A stretch of DNA of 64,000 bases from Clostridium transplantifaecale (GCF_900626075.1 NZ_UYZY01000004.1:124001-188000); one strand, 5' to 3'; positions 8,675-17,645 are shown, counted from the stretch's first letter. The notes: generated by a model not told the origin, from the sequence alone. Numbers and translations are program-made.

Positions 8675-9721
8675 ATGGATAGAAATGCACCGATTGGAGT
8701 CTTTGATTCCGGTGTCGGCGGCCTTACTGTGATGAGGGAGATTATGCGCCAGATGCCGGATGAGAGGATCGTGTATTTTGGAGATACGGCCAGGGTGCCT
8801 TATGGAAATAAATCAAAAGAGACGGTGATCCGCTATTCACAGCAGATTATCCGCTTTTTGCAGACCAAGGATGTAAAGGCGATTGTTATTGCCTGTAATA
8901 CGGCGTCTGCGTGCGCTTTGGAGGCCGTGGAGAGGAGTCTGGACATCCCAATCATCGGAGTGATTTCCGCCGGCTCCAGAGCCGCTGTGGAAGCCACCAG
9001 AAATGGGAAAATCGGAATTATCGGAACAGAGGCCACGATTCGCAGCGGCGTATATTCCGAAGAGATGAAACGTTTGAGGGAAGATATAGAAGTGACAGGC
9101 AAACCCTGTCCTCTTTTCGTGCCATTGGTGGAAGAGGGACTGCTTCACGATTCCGTAACGGATGAGATTGCCTCCCGCTATCTGGCGTGTCTTAAAGGAA
9201 AGTATATAGACACACTGGTGATGGGCTGCACACATTACCCGCTTTTACGTTCCACATTCAAGCGCCTGATGGGTGACGATGTTACACTGGTCAATCCGGC
9301 CTATGAGACGGCTGTGGAGTTGAGAGAGCTTCTGGAAAAGAATGAGATGACGTGTACGGGTGAGAGCTGTGGGGATGGCAGTAGCGGATATGGTGGCAGC
9401 GAGCAGGGGAGTTGTGTGCATGGAGACAGCGAGCATGGAAGCTGTGGAGATGGAGACAGCGAGCGGGGGAGTTGTGGACATGGTGGCAGCGAGCATGGAA
9501 GCTGTGGATATGGTAGTAGTAATCAGGGAAATTGTGGGCATGGTGACTGTGAACACGAGGTCAGTGAACAAGGCTGCCATGCACATGGGGCCGGGGAAAA
9601 ACACAGAGATCAGTATCAGTTCTTTGTAAGTGACCTGGCAGAAAAATTTACGAATTTCGCAACGTCAATTCTTCCGAAAGAGGTCAAAGAGACAAAGAAG
9701 ATTAATATTGAGGAGTACTGA
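8675..9721 (+). CDS. murI: Glutamate racemase with Cys/His-rich repeat insertion
   Basis: Cofactor-independent racemase making D-glutamate for peptidoglycan. Motifs: FDSGVGGLTV (Asp11), the first catalytic Cys74 in VIACNTASA and the second Cys185 in VMGCTHYPLL. The core is normal up to about residue 228. Residues 229-308 are then a low-complexity run of 10-residue units, roughly GxSEHGSCGx, containing 8 Cys and 8 His. After that the usual C-terminal block (QYQFFVSDLAEKFTNFATSIL) resumes. The insertion sits where the family has a variable linker before the last helix, so catalysis could be retained. The stop overlaps the spacer of the next gene (AGGAG, then ATG at 9723). Confidence 0.92.
   Translation: MDRNAPIGVFDSGVGGLTVMREIMRQMPDERIVYFGDTARVPYGNKSKETVIRYSQQIIRFLQTKDVKAIVIACNTASACALEAVERSLDIPIIGVISAGSRAAVEATRNGKIGIIGTEATIRSGVYSEEMKRLREDIEVTGKPCPLFVPLVEEGLLHDSVTDEIASRYLACLKGKYIDTLVMGCTHYPLLRSTFKRLMGDDVTLVNPAYETAVELRELLEKNEMTCTGESCGDGSSGYGGSEQGSCVHGDSEHGSCGDGDSERGSCGHGGSEHGSCGYGSSNQGNCGHGDCEHEVSEQGCHAHGAGEKHRDQYQFFVSDLAEKFTNFATSILPKEVKETKKINIEEY
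9359..9598 (+). repeat. In-frame 30-bp tandem repeats inside murI
   Basis: About eight degenerate 30-bp units (10 codons each) encode murI residues 229-308. The best units are consecutive and end in GSCG (around residues 249-278); flanking ones have drifted. The unit length is a multiple of three, so gain or loss of units would keep the frame. The repeats are protein-coding and have no unique spacers, so this is not a CRISPR array. Confidence 0.85.
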
Positions 9722-9722
9722 T

Positions 9723-10169
9723 ATGACAAAGGATGTACTTGTAAGCATCAGCGGAGCCCATATGGTGGATGGCGAAAATGACGATGTATCTGTAATTACG
9801 GCGGGCACTTATTATCTGAAAAATGGGAAACACTATATTCTCTATGACGAGCTGATTGAGGGCGTGGAGGGAGCTATCCGCAACACGATCAAGGTTGGCG
9901 ACGGGACGGTAGAGATAATCAAAAACGGAAGTGCCCGCTCCCACATGGTATTTGAGAAGGAAAAGACAAATGTCTGCTGTTATGCAATGCCGTTCGGGCA
10001 GATGATGGTCGGAGTGAATACGGACGATATTGTAATGGAAGAAAGTCCGGATCGGCTGCTGGTGGAGATTGAGTATTCGCTGGAAGTGAATTACGAAACG
10101 GTTTCGCAGTGCCATATTGTGATTGATATACGGTCGAAGGCGAAGGCGGATTTTCGGCTTGGGGAATAG
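9723..10169 (+). CDS. DUF1934 (YwiB-like) beta-barrel protein
   Basis: 148 residues from the ATG at 9723, which has AGGAG 7 bases upstream inside the murI end. An earlier in-frame ATG lies within murI and is rejected. The pattern (VLVSISGAHMVDGENDDVSVITAGTYYLKNGKHYILYDE, then TVEIIKNG, MVFEKEKTNVCCYAMPFGQMMVGV) matches the DUF1934/YwiB family, small cytoplasmic proteins with a lipocalin-like fold. Function is unknown. Tight coupling to murI suggests co-transcription. No signal peptide or membrane segment. Confidence 0.8.
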   Translation: MTKDVLVSISGAHMVDGENDDVSVITAGTYYLKNGKHYILYDELIEGVEGAIRNTIKVGDGTVEIIKNGSARSHMVFEKEKTNVCCYAMPFGQMMVGVNTDDIVMEESPDRLLVEIEYSLEVNYETVSQCHIVIDIRSKAKADFRLGE

Positions 10170-10263
10170 GTGTCTTGTAGGGAAAGAAGCGGTAAATACT
10201 GGGATTCAAGAAAAAATAAGAAAATATTAGGAATAACTTACTGTTAGAATGGGAGGGGGAATA

Positions 10264-10292
10264 TTGACCTCCCATAAAATTGGTGTTATAAT
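10264..10292 (+). promoter_or_regulatory. Sigma-A promoter of the loaP/capsule transcript
   Basis: TTGACC (10264-10269), a 17-base spacer and a perfect TATAAT (10287-10292) give a strong housekeeping promoter. The predicted start, near 10299, would leave a leader of about 350 bases before loaP at 10653. This stretch from 10170 to 10652 has no credible gene; it holds this promoter and the inverted repeat at 10333-10360. Confidence 0.75.
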
Positions 10293-10332
10293 TTACGAAA
10301 CTCAGAAGATTGTATAATATCGTATCGAAAGA

Positions 10333-10360
10333 TGTCGCTTAATATATCTGTTAAGCGACA
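10333..10360. repeat. Perfect 10-bp inverted repeat in the loaP leader
   Basis: TGTCGCTTAA at 10333-10342 and TTAAGCGACA at 10351-10360 are exact reverse complements around an 8-base loop. It lies about 35 bases into the predicted transcript, so it could be an operator dyad or an RNA hairpin. It is not followed by a T-run, so it does not look like a terminator. Confidence 0.6.
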
Positions 10361-10652
10361 TACGTTTGAACAGCGTCTGAAATTGAAATGCGGGATGCAG
10401 TTTTCAGCATGGACGTTCAGCACGAATGCGGTTATCTTAATAAAAATGCAGATTTTTGAGAATACAGGATTATAGGCAGATGACGTGAAGCATTGGCACA
10501 CAGATTCCGGGCTATATGGTAATAGGGGATAACAACGGCAGTTGCACGCGTATTTTGTATTGTGTGCAAATGGCGAAGCTTACCCTATTTTGCCAAAAAT
10601 GAAACAACAGCTCTGGACGCTTCCGCTTGTGCGGGAAGGAAAAACGACAGAT

Positions 10653-11234
10653 ATGTGGTATGTAATACAAGTCCAGGGGGGACAGGAGGAGAAGACGGCG
10701 GAGTTGATCAAAAAGCAATTGACGCTCTGTGATGACAGTTTAAGGGAATGCTTTATACCGAAGAAAGAACGGGTGAAAAAATTTAAGGGGCGCTGGCAGC
10801 AGGTGGAAGAACTTTTATTTCCGGGATATGTGTTTGCCGATTCAGGGGACGCGGAGGAGCTGTACAGGCGGCTGAAACAGGTTGGCAGATTGACGAAAGT
10901 TCTGCAGGACGGGAACTTTCTTTTTTTGTCCCTTTCAGAGGATGAAGAGCAGAGAATTAAAGCAATTGGGGACTGTTGCCATGTGACCAGGATGTCCAAA
11001 GTCCAGGTTATGGGGGGAGAGTACAGCGGCAGGGCTGATGGAATTGACAGGGGAAAGAATGTAGTTGTCCGGGATGGGCCTCTGAAGGGGCTGGAAGGGT
11101 ATGTAACAAAAGTGAACCTTCATAAGCGTGAGGTTACGGTTCAAATGCCATTTGCAGGGAGAATAGTGGATGTGAAGCTTGGGATTGAACTGGTGGAGAT
11201 TGAGAAGCCCGCACGAGAAGAAACAACTAATTAA
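10653..11234 (+). CDS. loaP: NusG-paralogue antiterminator of the LoaP type
   Basis: 193 residues from the ATG at 10653 (GGAAGGA site 13 bases upstream); the longer frame starting at 10542 has no homology before MWYVIQVQGG. It has an N-terminal NGN domain (MWYVIQVQ, then LFPGYVF) and a KOW segment near 135-165 (VVVRDGPLKGLEGYVTKVN). LoaP proteins are NusG paralogues that load on RNA polymerase at an RNA hairpin near one operon and let it read through terminators in long polysaccharide or antibiotic clusters. It is the first gene before a 12-gene polysaccharide cluster, which is the classical context. Confidence 0.85.
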   Translation: MWYVIQVQGGQEEKTAELIKKQLTLCDDSLRECFIPKKERVKKFKGRWQQVEELLFPGYVFADSGDAEELYRRLKQVGRLTKVLQDGNFLFLSLSEDEEQRIKAIGDCCHVTRMSKVQVMGGEYSGRADGIDRGKNVVVRDGPLKGLEGYVTKVNLHKREVTVQMPFAGRIVDVKLGIELVEIEKPAREETTN

Positions 11235-11256
11235 ATATAGTAAATAAATTGATACG

Positions 11257-11298
11257 AAAGGCTGACCGGCATGTAATGTGCAGGGGAGGCCTTTTTTC
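11257..11298 (+). terminator. Hairpin with T-run between loaP and the capsule genes
   Basis: AAAGGCT at 11257-11263 can pair with GGCCTTT at 11288-11294 (one G-U pair), with partial inner pairing, followed by six T residues (11292-11297). The shape is that of an intrinsic terminator. Its place just before the first capsule gene makes it a candidate LoaP-controlled terminator or recognition hairpin. That role is inference. Confidence 0.55.
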
Positions 11299-11367
11299 TA
11301 TGAATTTAAATAATAAAAATAGATTAATAAAACAAATGCTATGGTATTAAGGAAGAGAGGGTGAAGG

Positions 11368-12513
11368 ATGGGAAAGCAAAAAAGAATATTTTTATCCAGT
11401 CCGACAATGAATGGGCATGAAATGGAGTATATCCAGGAGGCCTTTGATACAAACTGGGTGGCGCCCCTTGGAAAAAATGTTGATGAATTTGAAAATGAAC
11501 TTGCTGCATATGTTGGTTCAAAGCATGCAGCAGCGTTAAGCGCCGGGACGGCAGCACTGCATCTTGCAGTGAAGCTGGCTGGAATTGGGCCAGGGGATGT
11601 AGTACTTTCATCTTCTCTTACATTTGCCGCAACCTGTAACCCTGTTACCTATGAAGGAGGAAAGCTGGTTTTTATCGACGCGGAAAAGGATACGTGGAAT
11701 ATGTCGCCCGAAGCGCTGGAAGAAGGCTTCCGGAAATATCCTGAAACAAAAGCTGTATTGCTGGCCCATCTTTACGGTACACCTGCTAAGATGGATGAAA
11801 TTATGGGTATCTGTGAGAAACATGGCGTGCCGTTGATTGAAGATGCGGCGGAAGCGCTCGGCAGTACATATAAAGGAAGAGGATGCGGTACTTTTGGAAA
11901 GTACGGCATTTTTTCATTTAACGGAAATAAGATCATTACGACTTCCGGCGGTGGAATGTTGGTGTCGGATAGTGAAAAAGATATAATAAAGGCCAGATTC
12001 TGGGCAACACAGGCCAGAGAAGCAGCAAGACATTATGAACATAAAGAGATTGGATACAATTACCGGATGAGTAATATTGTCGCCGGAATTGGTCGTGGGC
12101 AGCTGCTGACCTTAGATAAATATAAGGAGAAAAAGCAGTATATTTACCGAAGATATCAGGAGGCTTTCGCGGATATACCAGAGATTCGAATGAATCCATT
12201 GAATCCCGAGGGTGAGGCTAATAACTGGTTGTCATGCATTACCCTGGAACCGGAATGTATCCAGAGGGGAATATCGCCGCTTGTTATTATGGAGGCGCTG
12301 GAAAAGGAAAATATTGAAAGCAGGCCGATTTGGAAACCGATGGATTTACAGCCGGTTTATCAGGAAAATGATTTTATACAGGTGGAGAGTTTCAATGGTA
12401 AGTCGATTGGCCAGGATATTTTTGATAGAGGGGTATGCTTGCCCAGCGATGTGAAAAATATGGATGAGGATATGGAACGGGTTACTCAGATAGTAAAATC
12501 GTTATTTAGATAG
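11368..12513 (+). CDS. DegT/DnrJ/EryC1/StrS-family sugar aminotransferase
   Basis: 381-residue PLP-dependent enzyme that aminates a nucleotide-linked keto-sugar. The fold-type I sequence includes SAGTAALHLAVKLAGIGPGD, EDAAEALGSTYKGRGCGTFG and the PLP lysine in FSFNGNKIITTSGGGM (about residue 192). It resembles the PglE/WecE branch that makes 4-amino-4,6-dideoxy sugars. The expected 4,6-dehydratase partner is not in this window and must be encoded elsewhere. First structural gene of the cluster, followed by the initiating transferase. Confidence 0.88.
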   Translation: MGKQKRIFLSSPTMNGHEMEYIQEAFDTNWVAPLGKNVDEFENELAAYVGSKHAAALSAGTAALHLAVKLAGIGPGDVVLSSSLTFAATCNPVTYEGGKLVFIDAEKDTWNMSPEALEEGFRKYPETKAVLLAHLYGTPAKMDEIMGICEKHGVPLIEDAAEALGSTYKGRGCGTFGKYGIFSFNGNKIITTSGGGMLVSDSEKDIIKARFWATQAREAARHYEHKEIGYNYRMSNIVAGIGRGQLLTLDKYKEKKQYIYRRYQEAFADIPEIRMNPLNPEGEANNWLSCITLEPECIQRGISPLVIMEALEKENIESRPIWKPMDLQPVYQENDFIQVESFNGKSIGQDIFDRGVCLPSDVKNMDEDMERVTQIVKSLFR

Positions 12514-12575
12514 GAAGATAGGGAATTTAGCTTATTTAAGCAGAGACACTGCTTTAGAAAATAGGAGATGCAGGG

Positions 12576-13262
12576 ATGTATCGGAAATATATAAAGAGGC
12601 TGCTGGACATTATTATGTCAGCGGCTGGAATTATTGTGCTGTCACCGGTGATGCTGGTGACAGCTTTTCTTGTGCGTGTAAAGCTAGGAAGCCCGGTGAT
12701 TTTTAAACAAAAAAGGCCGGGTAAAAATGAAAAAATTTTTGAGATGTATAAGTTCCGCAGTATGACGGATGAACGTGATCAAGATGGAAATTTGCTGCCG
12801 GACGAAGTGAGGCTGACGGAGTTTGGAAAAAAATTACGGGCAACCAGCTTAGATGAACTGCCGGAATTGTTTAATATTCTTAAAGGGGATATGAGTGTGG
12901 TGGGGCCGCGACCACAGTTGGTGAGAGATATGGTTTTTATGTCATCAAAACAGAGGAGACGCCATGAGGTACTTCCAGGATTGACGGGATTGGCCCAGGT
13001 AAATGGGAGAAATAAGATTTCTTGGGAAGAGAAGTTTTATTGGGATCTTCAATATCTTCACCATATAGGACTCCGAACAGACATGGCAATTGTAGTAAAA
13101 ACCATGGATAAGGTTTTGAGGAAAAGGGATATTACGTCGGAAGGATTGGAGACAGCAGAGGACTTAGGAGATTATTTATTGAGGACAGGCAGAATTTCTG
13201 CGAAGGAATATAGGATAAAGAAGGATATGGGTCAACGGCTCATAAAAGGTAGATTAAAATGA
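12576..13262 (+). CDS. Initiating undecaprenyl-phosphate sugar phosphotransferase (PglC-like)
   Basis: 228 residues, the short monotopic class. It has one N-terminal re-entrant membrane helix with the Ser-Pro kink (AGIIVLSPVMLV), then FKQKRPGKNEKIFEMYKFRSM, the catalytic region RATSLDELPELFNILKGDMSVVGPRP and PGLTGLAQVNGRN. It transfers a sugar-1-phosphate to undecaprenyl phosphate to begin the repeat unit on the inner membrane face. Pairing with the upstream aminotransferase suggests an amino-sugar, perhaps a bacillosamine-like residue, as the first sugar. Its end overlaps the next gene by 4 bases. Confidence 0.92.
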   Translation: MYRKYIKRLLDIIMSAAGIIVLSPVMLVTAFLVRVKLGSPVIFKQKRPGKNEKIFEMYKFRSMTDERDQDGNLLPDEVRLTEFGKKLRATSLDELPELFNILKGDMSVVGPRPQLVRDMVFMSSKQRRRHEVLPGLTGLAQVNGRNKISWEEKFYWDLQYLHHIGLRTDMAIVVKTMDKVLRKRDITSEGLETAEDLGDYLLRTGRISAKEYRIKKDMGQRLIKGRLK

Positions 13263-14104
13263 GCGAGCATTTAAAATTTTCTGTTGCAATGAGCGTTTAC
13301 ATAAATGATAAAGGCCCGTATTTTAATCAAGCAATTACTAGCATTATAGAGCAGACAGTATTACCGTCTGAAATAGTGGTTGTGTTGGATGGTCCTGTAA
13401 ATGATGATATTATCTACATTCTTGAAAGTAAAAAGAAGGAAGTCAAGGGAAGAATCGAGATTAAAATAATAGAACTGAAAAAAAACGCAGGTCTAGGAAA
13501 AGCATTGAATATTGCGATTCTAAATTGCTCTTATGAATACATTGCGAGAATGGATAGTGATGATATTAGTGTAAAAGACAGATTCGAAAAACAGTTGCTT
13601 TGTTTCGAAAAAATGAAGGATATAAGCCTTGTGGGAGGCTATATTTATGAATTTTTAGATGTTCCTAAACAGATTGTCGGAATTAGAACTGTCCCGGAAA
13701 AGGATGAGCAGATAAAAGAATATTCTAGGAAAAGAGCACCAGTCAATCATGTAACGGTCATGTTTAAGAAAGCAGATGTAATAGCTGCTGGGAACTATAG
13801 GGATTGGTATTGTAATGAGGACTATTTTTTATGGCTCAGAATGATTGAAAAAGAACAGAAATTTTATAATATCCCAGAAAATCTAGTCTACGTCCGTGTA
13901 GGAAAAGATATGTATAACAGGCGAGGTGGGAAAAGATATTTTATCAGTGAGATAAAACTCCAGAAATACATGCTGGATAAAAAATTGATTACACGCACAA
14001 GATACATAAAAAATATATTTCTTAGGTTAGTTCTACAGATTTTATTACCATCGAACATAAGAGGAATAGTATTTCAAAAATTTGCGAGAAGAAAATTGGT
14101 GTAG
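13259..14104 (+). CDS. Glycosyltransferase family 2
   Basis: 281 residues with the GT-A start FSVAMSVYINDKGPYFNQAITSIIEQ and the nucleotide/metal segment ARMDSDDIS (near residue 96). The lower part has PVNHVTVMFKKADV and an ED-x-FLW acceptor motif. It adds one sugar to the lipid-linked repeat unit. It overlaps the previous gene by an ATGA, so translation is coupled. From here the cluster becomes clearly more AT-rich, a common sign of exchange among surface-polysaccharide loci. Donor sugar unknown. Confidence 0.88.
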   Translation: MSEHLKFSVAMSVYINDKGPYFNQAITSIIEQTVLPSEIVVVLDGPVNDDIIYILESKKKEVKGRIEIKIIELKKNAGLGKALNIAILNCSYEYIARMDSDDISVKDRFEKQLLCFEKMKDISLVGGYIYEFLDVPKQIVGIRTVPEKDEQIKEYSRKRAPVNHVTVMFKKADVIAAGNYRDWYCNEDYFLWLRMIEKEQKFYNIPENLVYVRVGKDMYNRRGGKRYFISEIKLQKYMLDKKLITRTRYIKNIFLRLVLQILLPSNIRGIVFQKFARRKLV

Positions 14105-14107
14105 GGT

Positions 14108-15322
14108 ATGAATTTGTATTTATTAAGACGGTTAAAAAAGCTAACAGTAACAGATATTATAAGTTATAGTACTTTTTTTTTGCTATATCCTATCGGTATA
14201 CTTTACAAACAATATCTTAAAATAAGAAAAAAATCATTTTGGTTGATTTGTGAGGATGAATACGGAGCAAATGATAACGGATATCATTTTTTTAAGTATA
14301 TGTGTATGCATCAGAAGCAAAAACCAGTATTCTATGTCCTGAATCGAAAAGCAATGTATTATGAAAAAGTAAATAGAATAGGTAATGTTATTAGATGGGG
14401 CTCATTAAGGCATTGGTTATATTATTTAAGCGCTCAATCAATAATATCAACACAGCTTGGTTCTTCTCCATCGCTGAAAACTTTTTTCCCGCTTGAAATA
14501 ATAGGGATTTTACAAAATAAAAGAGTATTTCTTCAGCATGGTGTACTCTTAAATTACTATGAGTCTCTAAAATATGAAAATAATAAACTTTCATGTGTTA
14601 TTTGCGGAGCAAAACCGGAATATGAATACATCAAATCGAGTTTTGGATTTTCAGAAAAGGCAGTGGCATATACTGGATTAGCCAGATTCGATGAATTGCA
14701 TGATTATAAAAAACAGGAAAACCTTATAATAATCATGCCAACGTGGAGGAGTTGGTTAACTCAAAATGGAGTTGCTAGTGAAGAAAAAATAAAATTTACC
14801 GATAACCAGTATTATAAGGAATTTAATGGGTTATTAAATAATGCACAATTTATTGAATTTGTAGAAAAGAATAATTTACAAGTATTATTTTACCTACATA
14901 GGGCTATGCAGCAATACGTTTCATTTTTTAAATCGACAAGTTCCAATATCAATATTGTCAAGCGATTTGATAAAAATATACAGGATTTATTAAAGGAAGC
15001 TTCTTTTATGATCACAGACTATTCAAGCGTTTCAGTTGACTTCGCATATATGAAGAAACCTTTAATATATTTTCAGTTTGATCAAGAAAAGTTTAAGAAA
15101 TGGCATGGTAAAAAAGGTTATTTCTCTTATCAGGATAATGGTTTCGGACCGATTGCTGAGAATGCAGAAAGTGTAATTAAATTTTTAAAAAAGAGTTATG
15201 AAAAAGATTTTAGATTAGATAAGTTGTATGAGGAGAGAGCAGAAGAATTTTTTCCACTTTGGGATTGTAAAAATTGTGAAAGAATTTTTAAGGTGGTTGA
15301 TAATATGCTGGAAGGTAGGTAA
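14108..15322 (+). CDS. CDP-glycerol/ribitol glycerophosphotransferase-like protein (TagB/TagF family)
   Basis: 404 residues. The C-terminal block contains the family features LQHGVLLNYYESL, IIIMPTWRSWL and ITDYSSVSVDFAYMKKPLIYFQFDQEKF, which form the CDP-polyol-binding GT-B fold. Such enzymes add or polymerise glycerol- or ribitol-phosphate in teichoic acids and phosphate-bearing capsules. No CDP-glycerol synthase (tagD) is in this window. Its presence suggests that the polysaccharide carries a polyol phosphate; this is inference from family. Confidence 0.85.
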   Translation: MNLYLLRRLKKLTVTDIISYSTFFLLYPIGILYKQYLKIRKKSFWLICEDEYGANDNGYHFFKYMCMHQKQKPVFYVLNRKAMYYEKVNRIGNVIRWGSLRHWLYYLSAQSIISTQLGSSPSLKTFFPLEIIGILQNKRVFLQHGVLLNYYESLKYENNKLSCVICGAKPEYEYIKSSFGFSEKAVAYTGLARFDELHDYKKQENLIIIMPTWRSWLTQNGVASEEKIKFTDNQYYKEFNGLLNNAQFIEFVEKNNLQVLFYLHRAMQQYVSFFKSTSSNINIVKRFDKNIQDLLKEASFMITDYSSVSVDFAYMKKPLIYFQFDQEKFKKWHGKKGYFSYQDNGFGPIAENAESVIKFLKKSYEKDFRLDKLYEERAEEFFPLWDCKNCERIFKVVDNMLEGR

Positions 15323-15335
15323 TTAACGAAAATAT

Positions 15336-16592
15336 ATGAGATATAGAATAAAAGTAAGAGATATTGTGGAGGTTTTAAAATGTAATGCATTATGTGCAAC
15401 GCTTTTTTTTACCACATTTAATACATTTGTCTTTTCAATGCTTTCTTTAATTGGGATAAATGCAGAGTATTCAACAGAAGTTGTGGCAATATTTTCCTAT
15501 GGTATTTTATTTGTAATGGGATTATATTCATTTTTTAACTTAAAACCTTATATGCTAATATTTCCTCTGTTAATGTTAACCATGTATTTTTCAAGCTTTA
15601 TTTTTTTCCCCGAGAACCGTCCGTTTTTAATTGGAAATGAAATCCTTTTAGGTTTTTTAGGTTTAGGATTGCCTGCTTTTTTATCTTCGGTGACTTTGGA
15701 CAACATAGAGATGCTAGAAAAATATTTGCATAAATACTGTATTATAGTCGTTTTTATACAGACTTTTTTATCCATTGCAGCTCATTTGTCAATGCCGTGG
15801 TGTGACAGAAGTAATTATATGGAAATATCATATCAGCTTTTAGTGCCAATTATTTATTTTCTTTTGTTGGAAAAAGGAACTGGAATTGATAAACTTTGTT
15901 TAATCGTAGGTGTAATAATTATAATTATTGATGGTGCCAGAGGACCTCTTGTGGGAATAATTTTATGTGTTTCATATAGAATAGTCTCGCACTTTTCTAA
16001 AGAGAAGATAGCATTAGCTATGTTTTTTGGAATGCTTTCAACAATTATTCTAATTGTAAATTATCAGATGATATTTACATGGATATTGAATATTGCCGAT
16101 CATTTTGGATTTAATGGGAATTTAATACGTCATATTGAATGGGGAGACGTCTTTTCTCCATCTGGAAGAGATGAATTATTTAGTTTAGCAGTGACAGTAA
16201 TTAACAAATTTCTGTTTACAGGCAGTGGCATGGCCGGTGATCGTTATTGGTTAAATGCGTTGGGATACGGTAAAACGGGAGCTTACACTCATAATATATT
16301 CGGAGAACTACTAATTGATTATGGAATTATTTTGGGGGCGATTTTAATCTTGTTTTTATGCATAATGATCTATTTGTGTTTTATCAAAAGAGAGAGTATG
16401 TATTTAAAGATATTCAAAATCTTCTTTTTTTCATTGGGTTTTTCAAGACTTTTATTATCATCCAGCTATATCATAGAGGTTGGCTTTTACGTGATGATGG
16501 CAATGATGATAAGAGGAATAAAATTTAGATATATTGGAGAAAAGAATGAAGAACATATTAATAATTTCACATTGGTTTTATCCGATAAATAA
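15336..16592 (+). CDS. O-antigen/capsule repeat-unit polymerase (Wzy-like) membrane protein
   Basis: 418 residues with about 10-12 hydrophobic segments and one larger loop around residues 240-320, typical of Wzy. That loop contains SPSGRDELFSLAVTVINKFLFTGSG, similar to the O-antigen ligase/polymerase pattern (gRxxlw...i.e.GxG). Primary sequence is poorly conserved in this group, so the call rests on topology, this motif and position between glycosyltransferase genes next to a Wzx flippase. It would polymerise undecaprenyl-linked repeats on the outer face. Very AT-rich. Confidence 0.75.
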   Translation: MRYRIKVRDIVEVLKCNALCATLFFTTFNTFVFSMLSLIGINAEYSTEVVAIFSYGILFVMGLYSFFNLKPYMLIFPLLMLTMYFSSFIFFPENRPFLIGNEILLGFLGLGLPAFLSSVTLDNIEMLEKYLHKYCIIVVFIQTFLSIAAHLSMPWCDRSNYMEISYQLLVPIIYFLLLEKGTGIDKLCLIVGVIIIIIDGARGPLVGIILCVSYRIVSHFSKEKIALAMFFGMLSTIILIVNYQMIFTWILNIADHFGFNGNLIRHIEWGDVFSPSGRDELFSLAVTVINKFLFTGSGMAGDRYWLNALGYGKTGAYTHNIFGELLIDYGIILGAILILFLCIMIYLCFIKRESMYLKIFKIFFFSLGFSRLLLSSSYIIEVGFYVMMAMMIRGIKFRYIGEKNEEHINNFTLVLSDK

Positions 16593-17631
16593 CCCACGTT
16601 CATTTCGTGCGCGAGCTTTGTCAGATGAATTAATTAAATCAGGTTACAATGTTGATGTTTTAAACGGGGAGAGAAGGCGTCTGATAGCGATGAAGGATCT
16701 ACAATCTTATTATGACGAATGCAATATTGCTCAATCCCAAGAAGCAACAGAAGATATTTGTATATTAAAAAAACAACTTAAGAAATGTATGAATTATCTT
16801 ATTGGTGAAAAATTTTTTATCACACAGATAAAACCATTAGCAAAACGAATTAATAATTCATATGATGTTATTATTTCGATTGGTAATCCATTCTATTCGC
16901 ATTTACTGTCGATATATGTGTCAAAGCGTATGAGAAAATCTCCTGTTTTGATAGGAGACTGTGGGGACCCGTTTTATTTAGGACAAGGAAAACATTCAAT
17001 TTTAGTAGATCTGATACAAAGATACACATTTGAAAAATTGGATTATGTAACAATACCGATTGAGAATGCGAAGTTATATTACCAAAATTATTTATCGGAG
17101 AATAAAATAAAAATTATACCTCAAGGTTTTAGTACAGAAAATGTACAGACAGCGGAGTATAAAAGGGATTTAGATTGTATTCATTTTGCATTTGCGGGAA
17201 CTCTTTACTATGATATTAGAAATCCGGAAAAATTGCTAGAATATTTATGTGGACGAAAAGAAAACTTTAAATTCACTTTATATACTTCTTTAAATAATGA
17301 GGTATACCATAAAGTACTATTAAAGTACAAAAAAGTTTTGGGAGATAAATTACAGATATTTCCATATTTAAAACGTGAAGATTGCATCTATCAATTAAGT
17401 AAACAAGACTTTTTGATAAATATTGAAAACACTATAAGCATACAAGCACCTTCAAAATTAATTGATTACTCATTAGCGGGACGTCCTATTTATTCGTGCC
17501 ACCCTGATAGTGGCTCATTTGATGTTCTTGATGAATTTTTAGTAGGAGATTATAGTCACAAGGTTGATTTTAATATATCGAAATATAAAATTGAAACTGT
17601 TTGCTTGCAGTTTCAAGATCTGTTTCAGTAA
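16546..17631 (+). CDS. Glycosyltransferase family 4-like protein
   Basis: 361 residues from the ATG at 16546 (GGAGA 5 bases upstream); the frame opens slightly earlier with a TTG. It starts 47 bases before the polymerase stop. The N-terminal half has the GT-B pattern ISHWFYPINNPRSFRARALSDELIKSGYNVDVL. The C-terminal half has IKIIPQGF, FAGTLYYDIRNP and APSKLIDYSLAGRPI, which corresponds to the donor-binding region. It adds a sugar to the repeat unit; donor and linkage unknown. Confidence 0.82.
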   Translation: MKNILIISHWFYPINNPRSFRARALSDELIKSGYNVDVLNGERRRLIAMKDLQSYYDECNIAQSQEATEDICILKKQLKKCMNYLIGEKFFITQIKPLAKRINNSYDVIISIGNPFYSHLLSIYVSKRMRKSPVLIGDCGDPFYLGQGKHSILVDLIQRYTFEKLDYVTIPIENAKLYYQNYLSENKIKIIPQGFSTENVQTAEYKRDLDCIHFAFAGTLYYDIRNPEKLLEYLCGRKENFKFTLYTSLNNEVYHKVLLKYKKVLGDKLQIFPYLKREDCIYQLSKQDFLINIENTISIQAPSKLIDYSLAGRPIYSCHPDSGSFDVLDEFLVGDYSHKVDFNISKYKIETVCLQFQDLFQ

Positions 17632-17645
17632 TAGTGGGGGGAAAT

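Noticed and set aside
7758-8690. 310-codon minus-strand open frame over ddl
   Set aside because: Its span is fully covered by a well-conserved ddl gene; the translation is Cys/His/Leu-rich shadow sequence.
9359-9598. Possible CRISPR array
   Set aside because: Units are contiguous, in-frame and degenerate, with no unique spacers and no cas genes.
9245-9604. Open frames on the minus strand and in another plus frame over the murI repeats
   Set aside because: They exist only because the 30-bp repeats are open in several frames; murI is continuous across the region with catalytic motifs on one side and the conserved C-terminus on the other.
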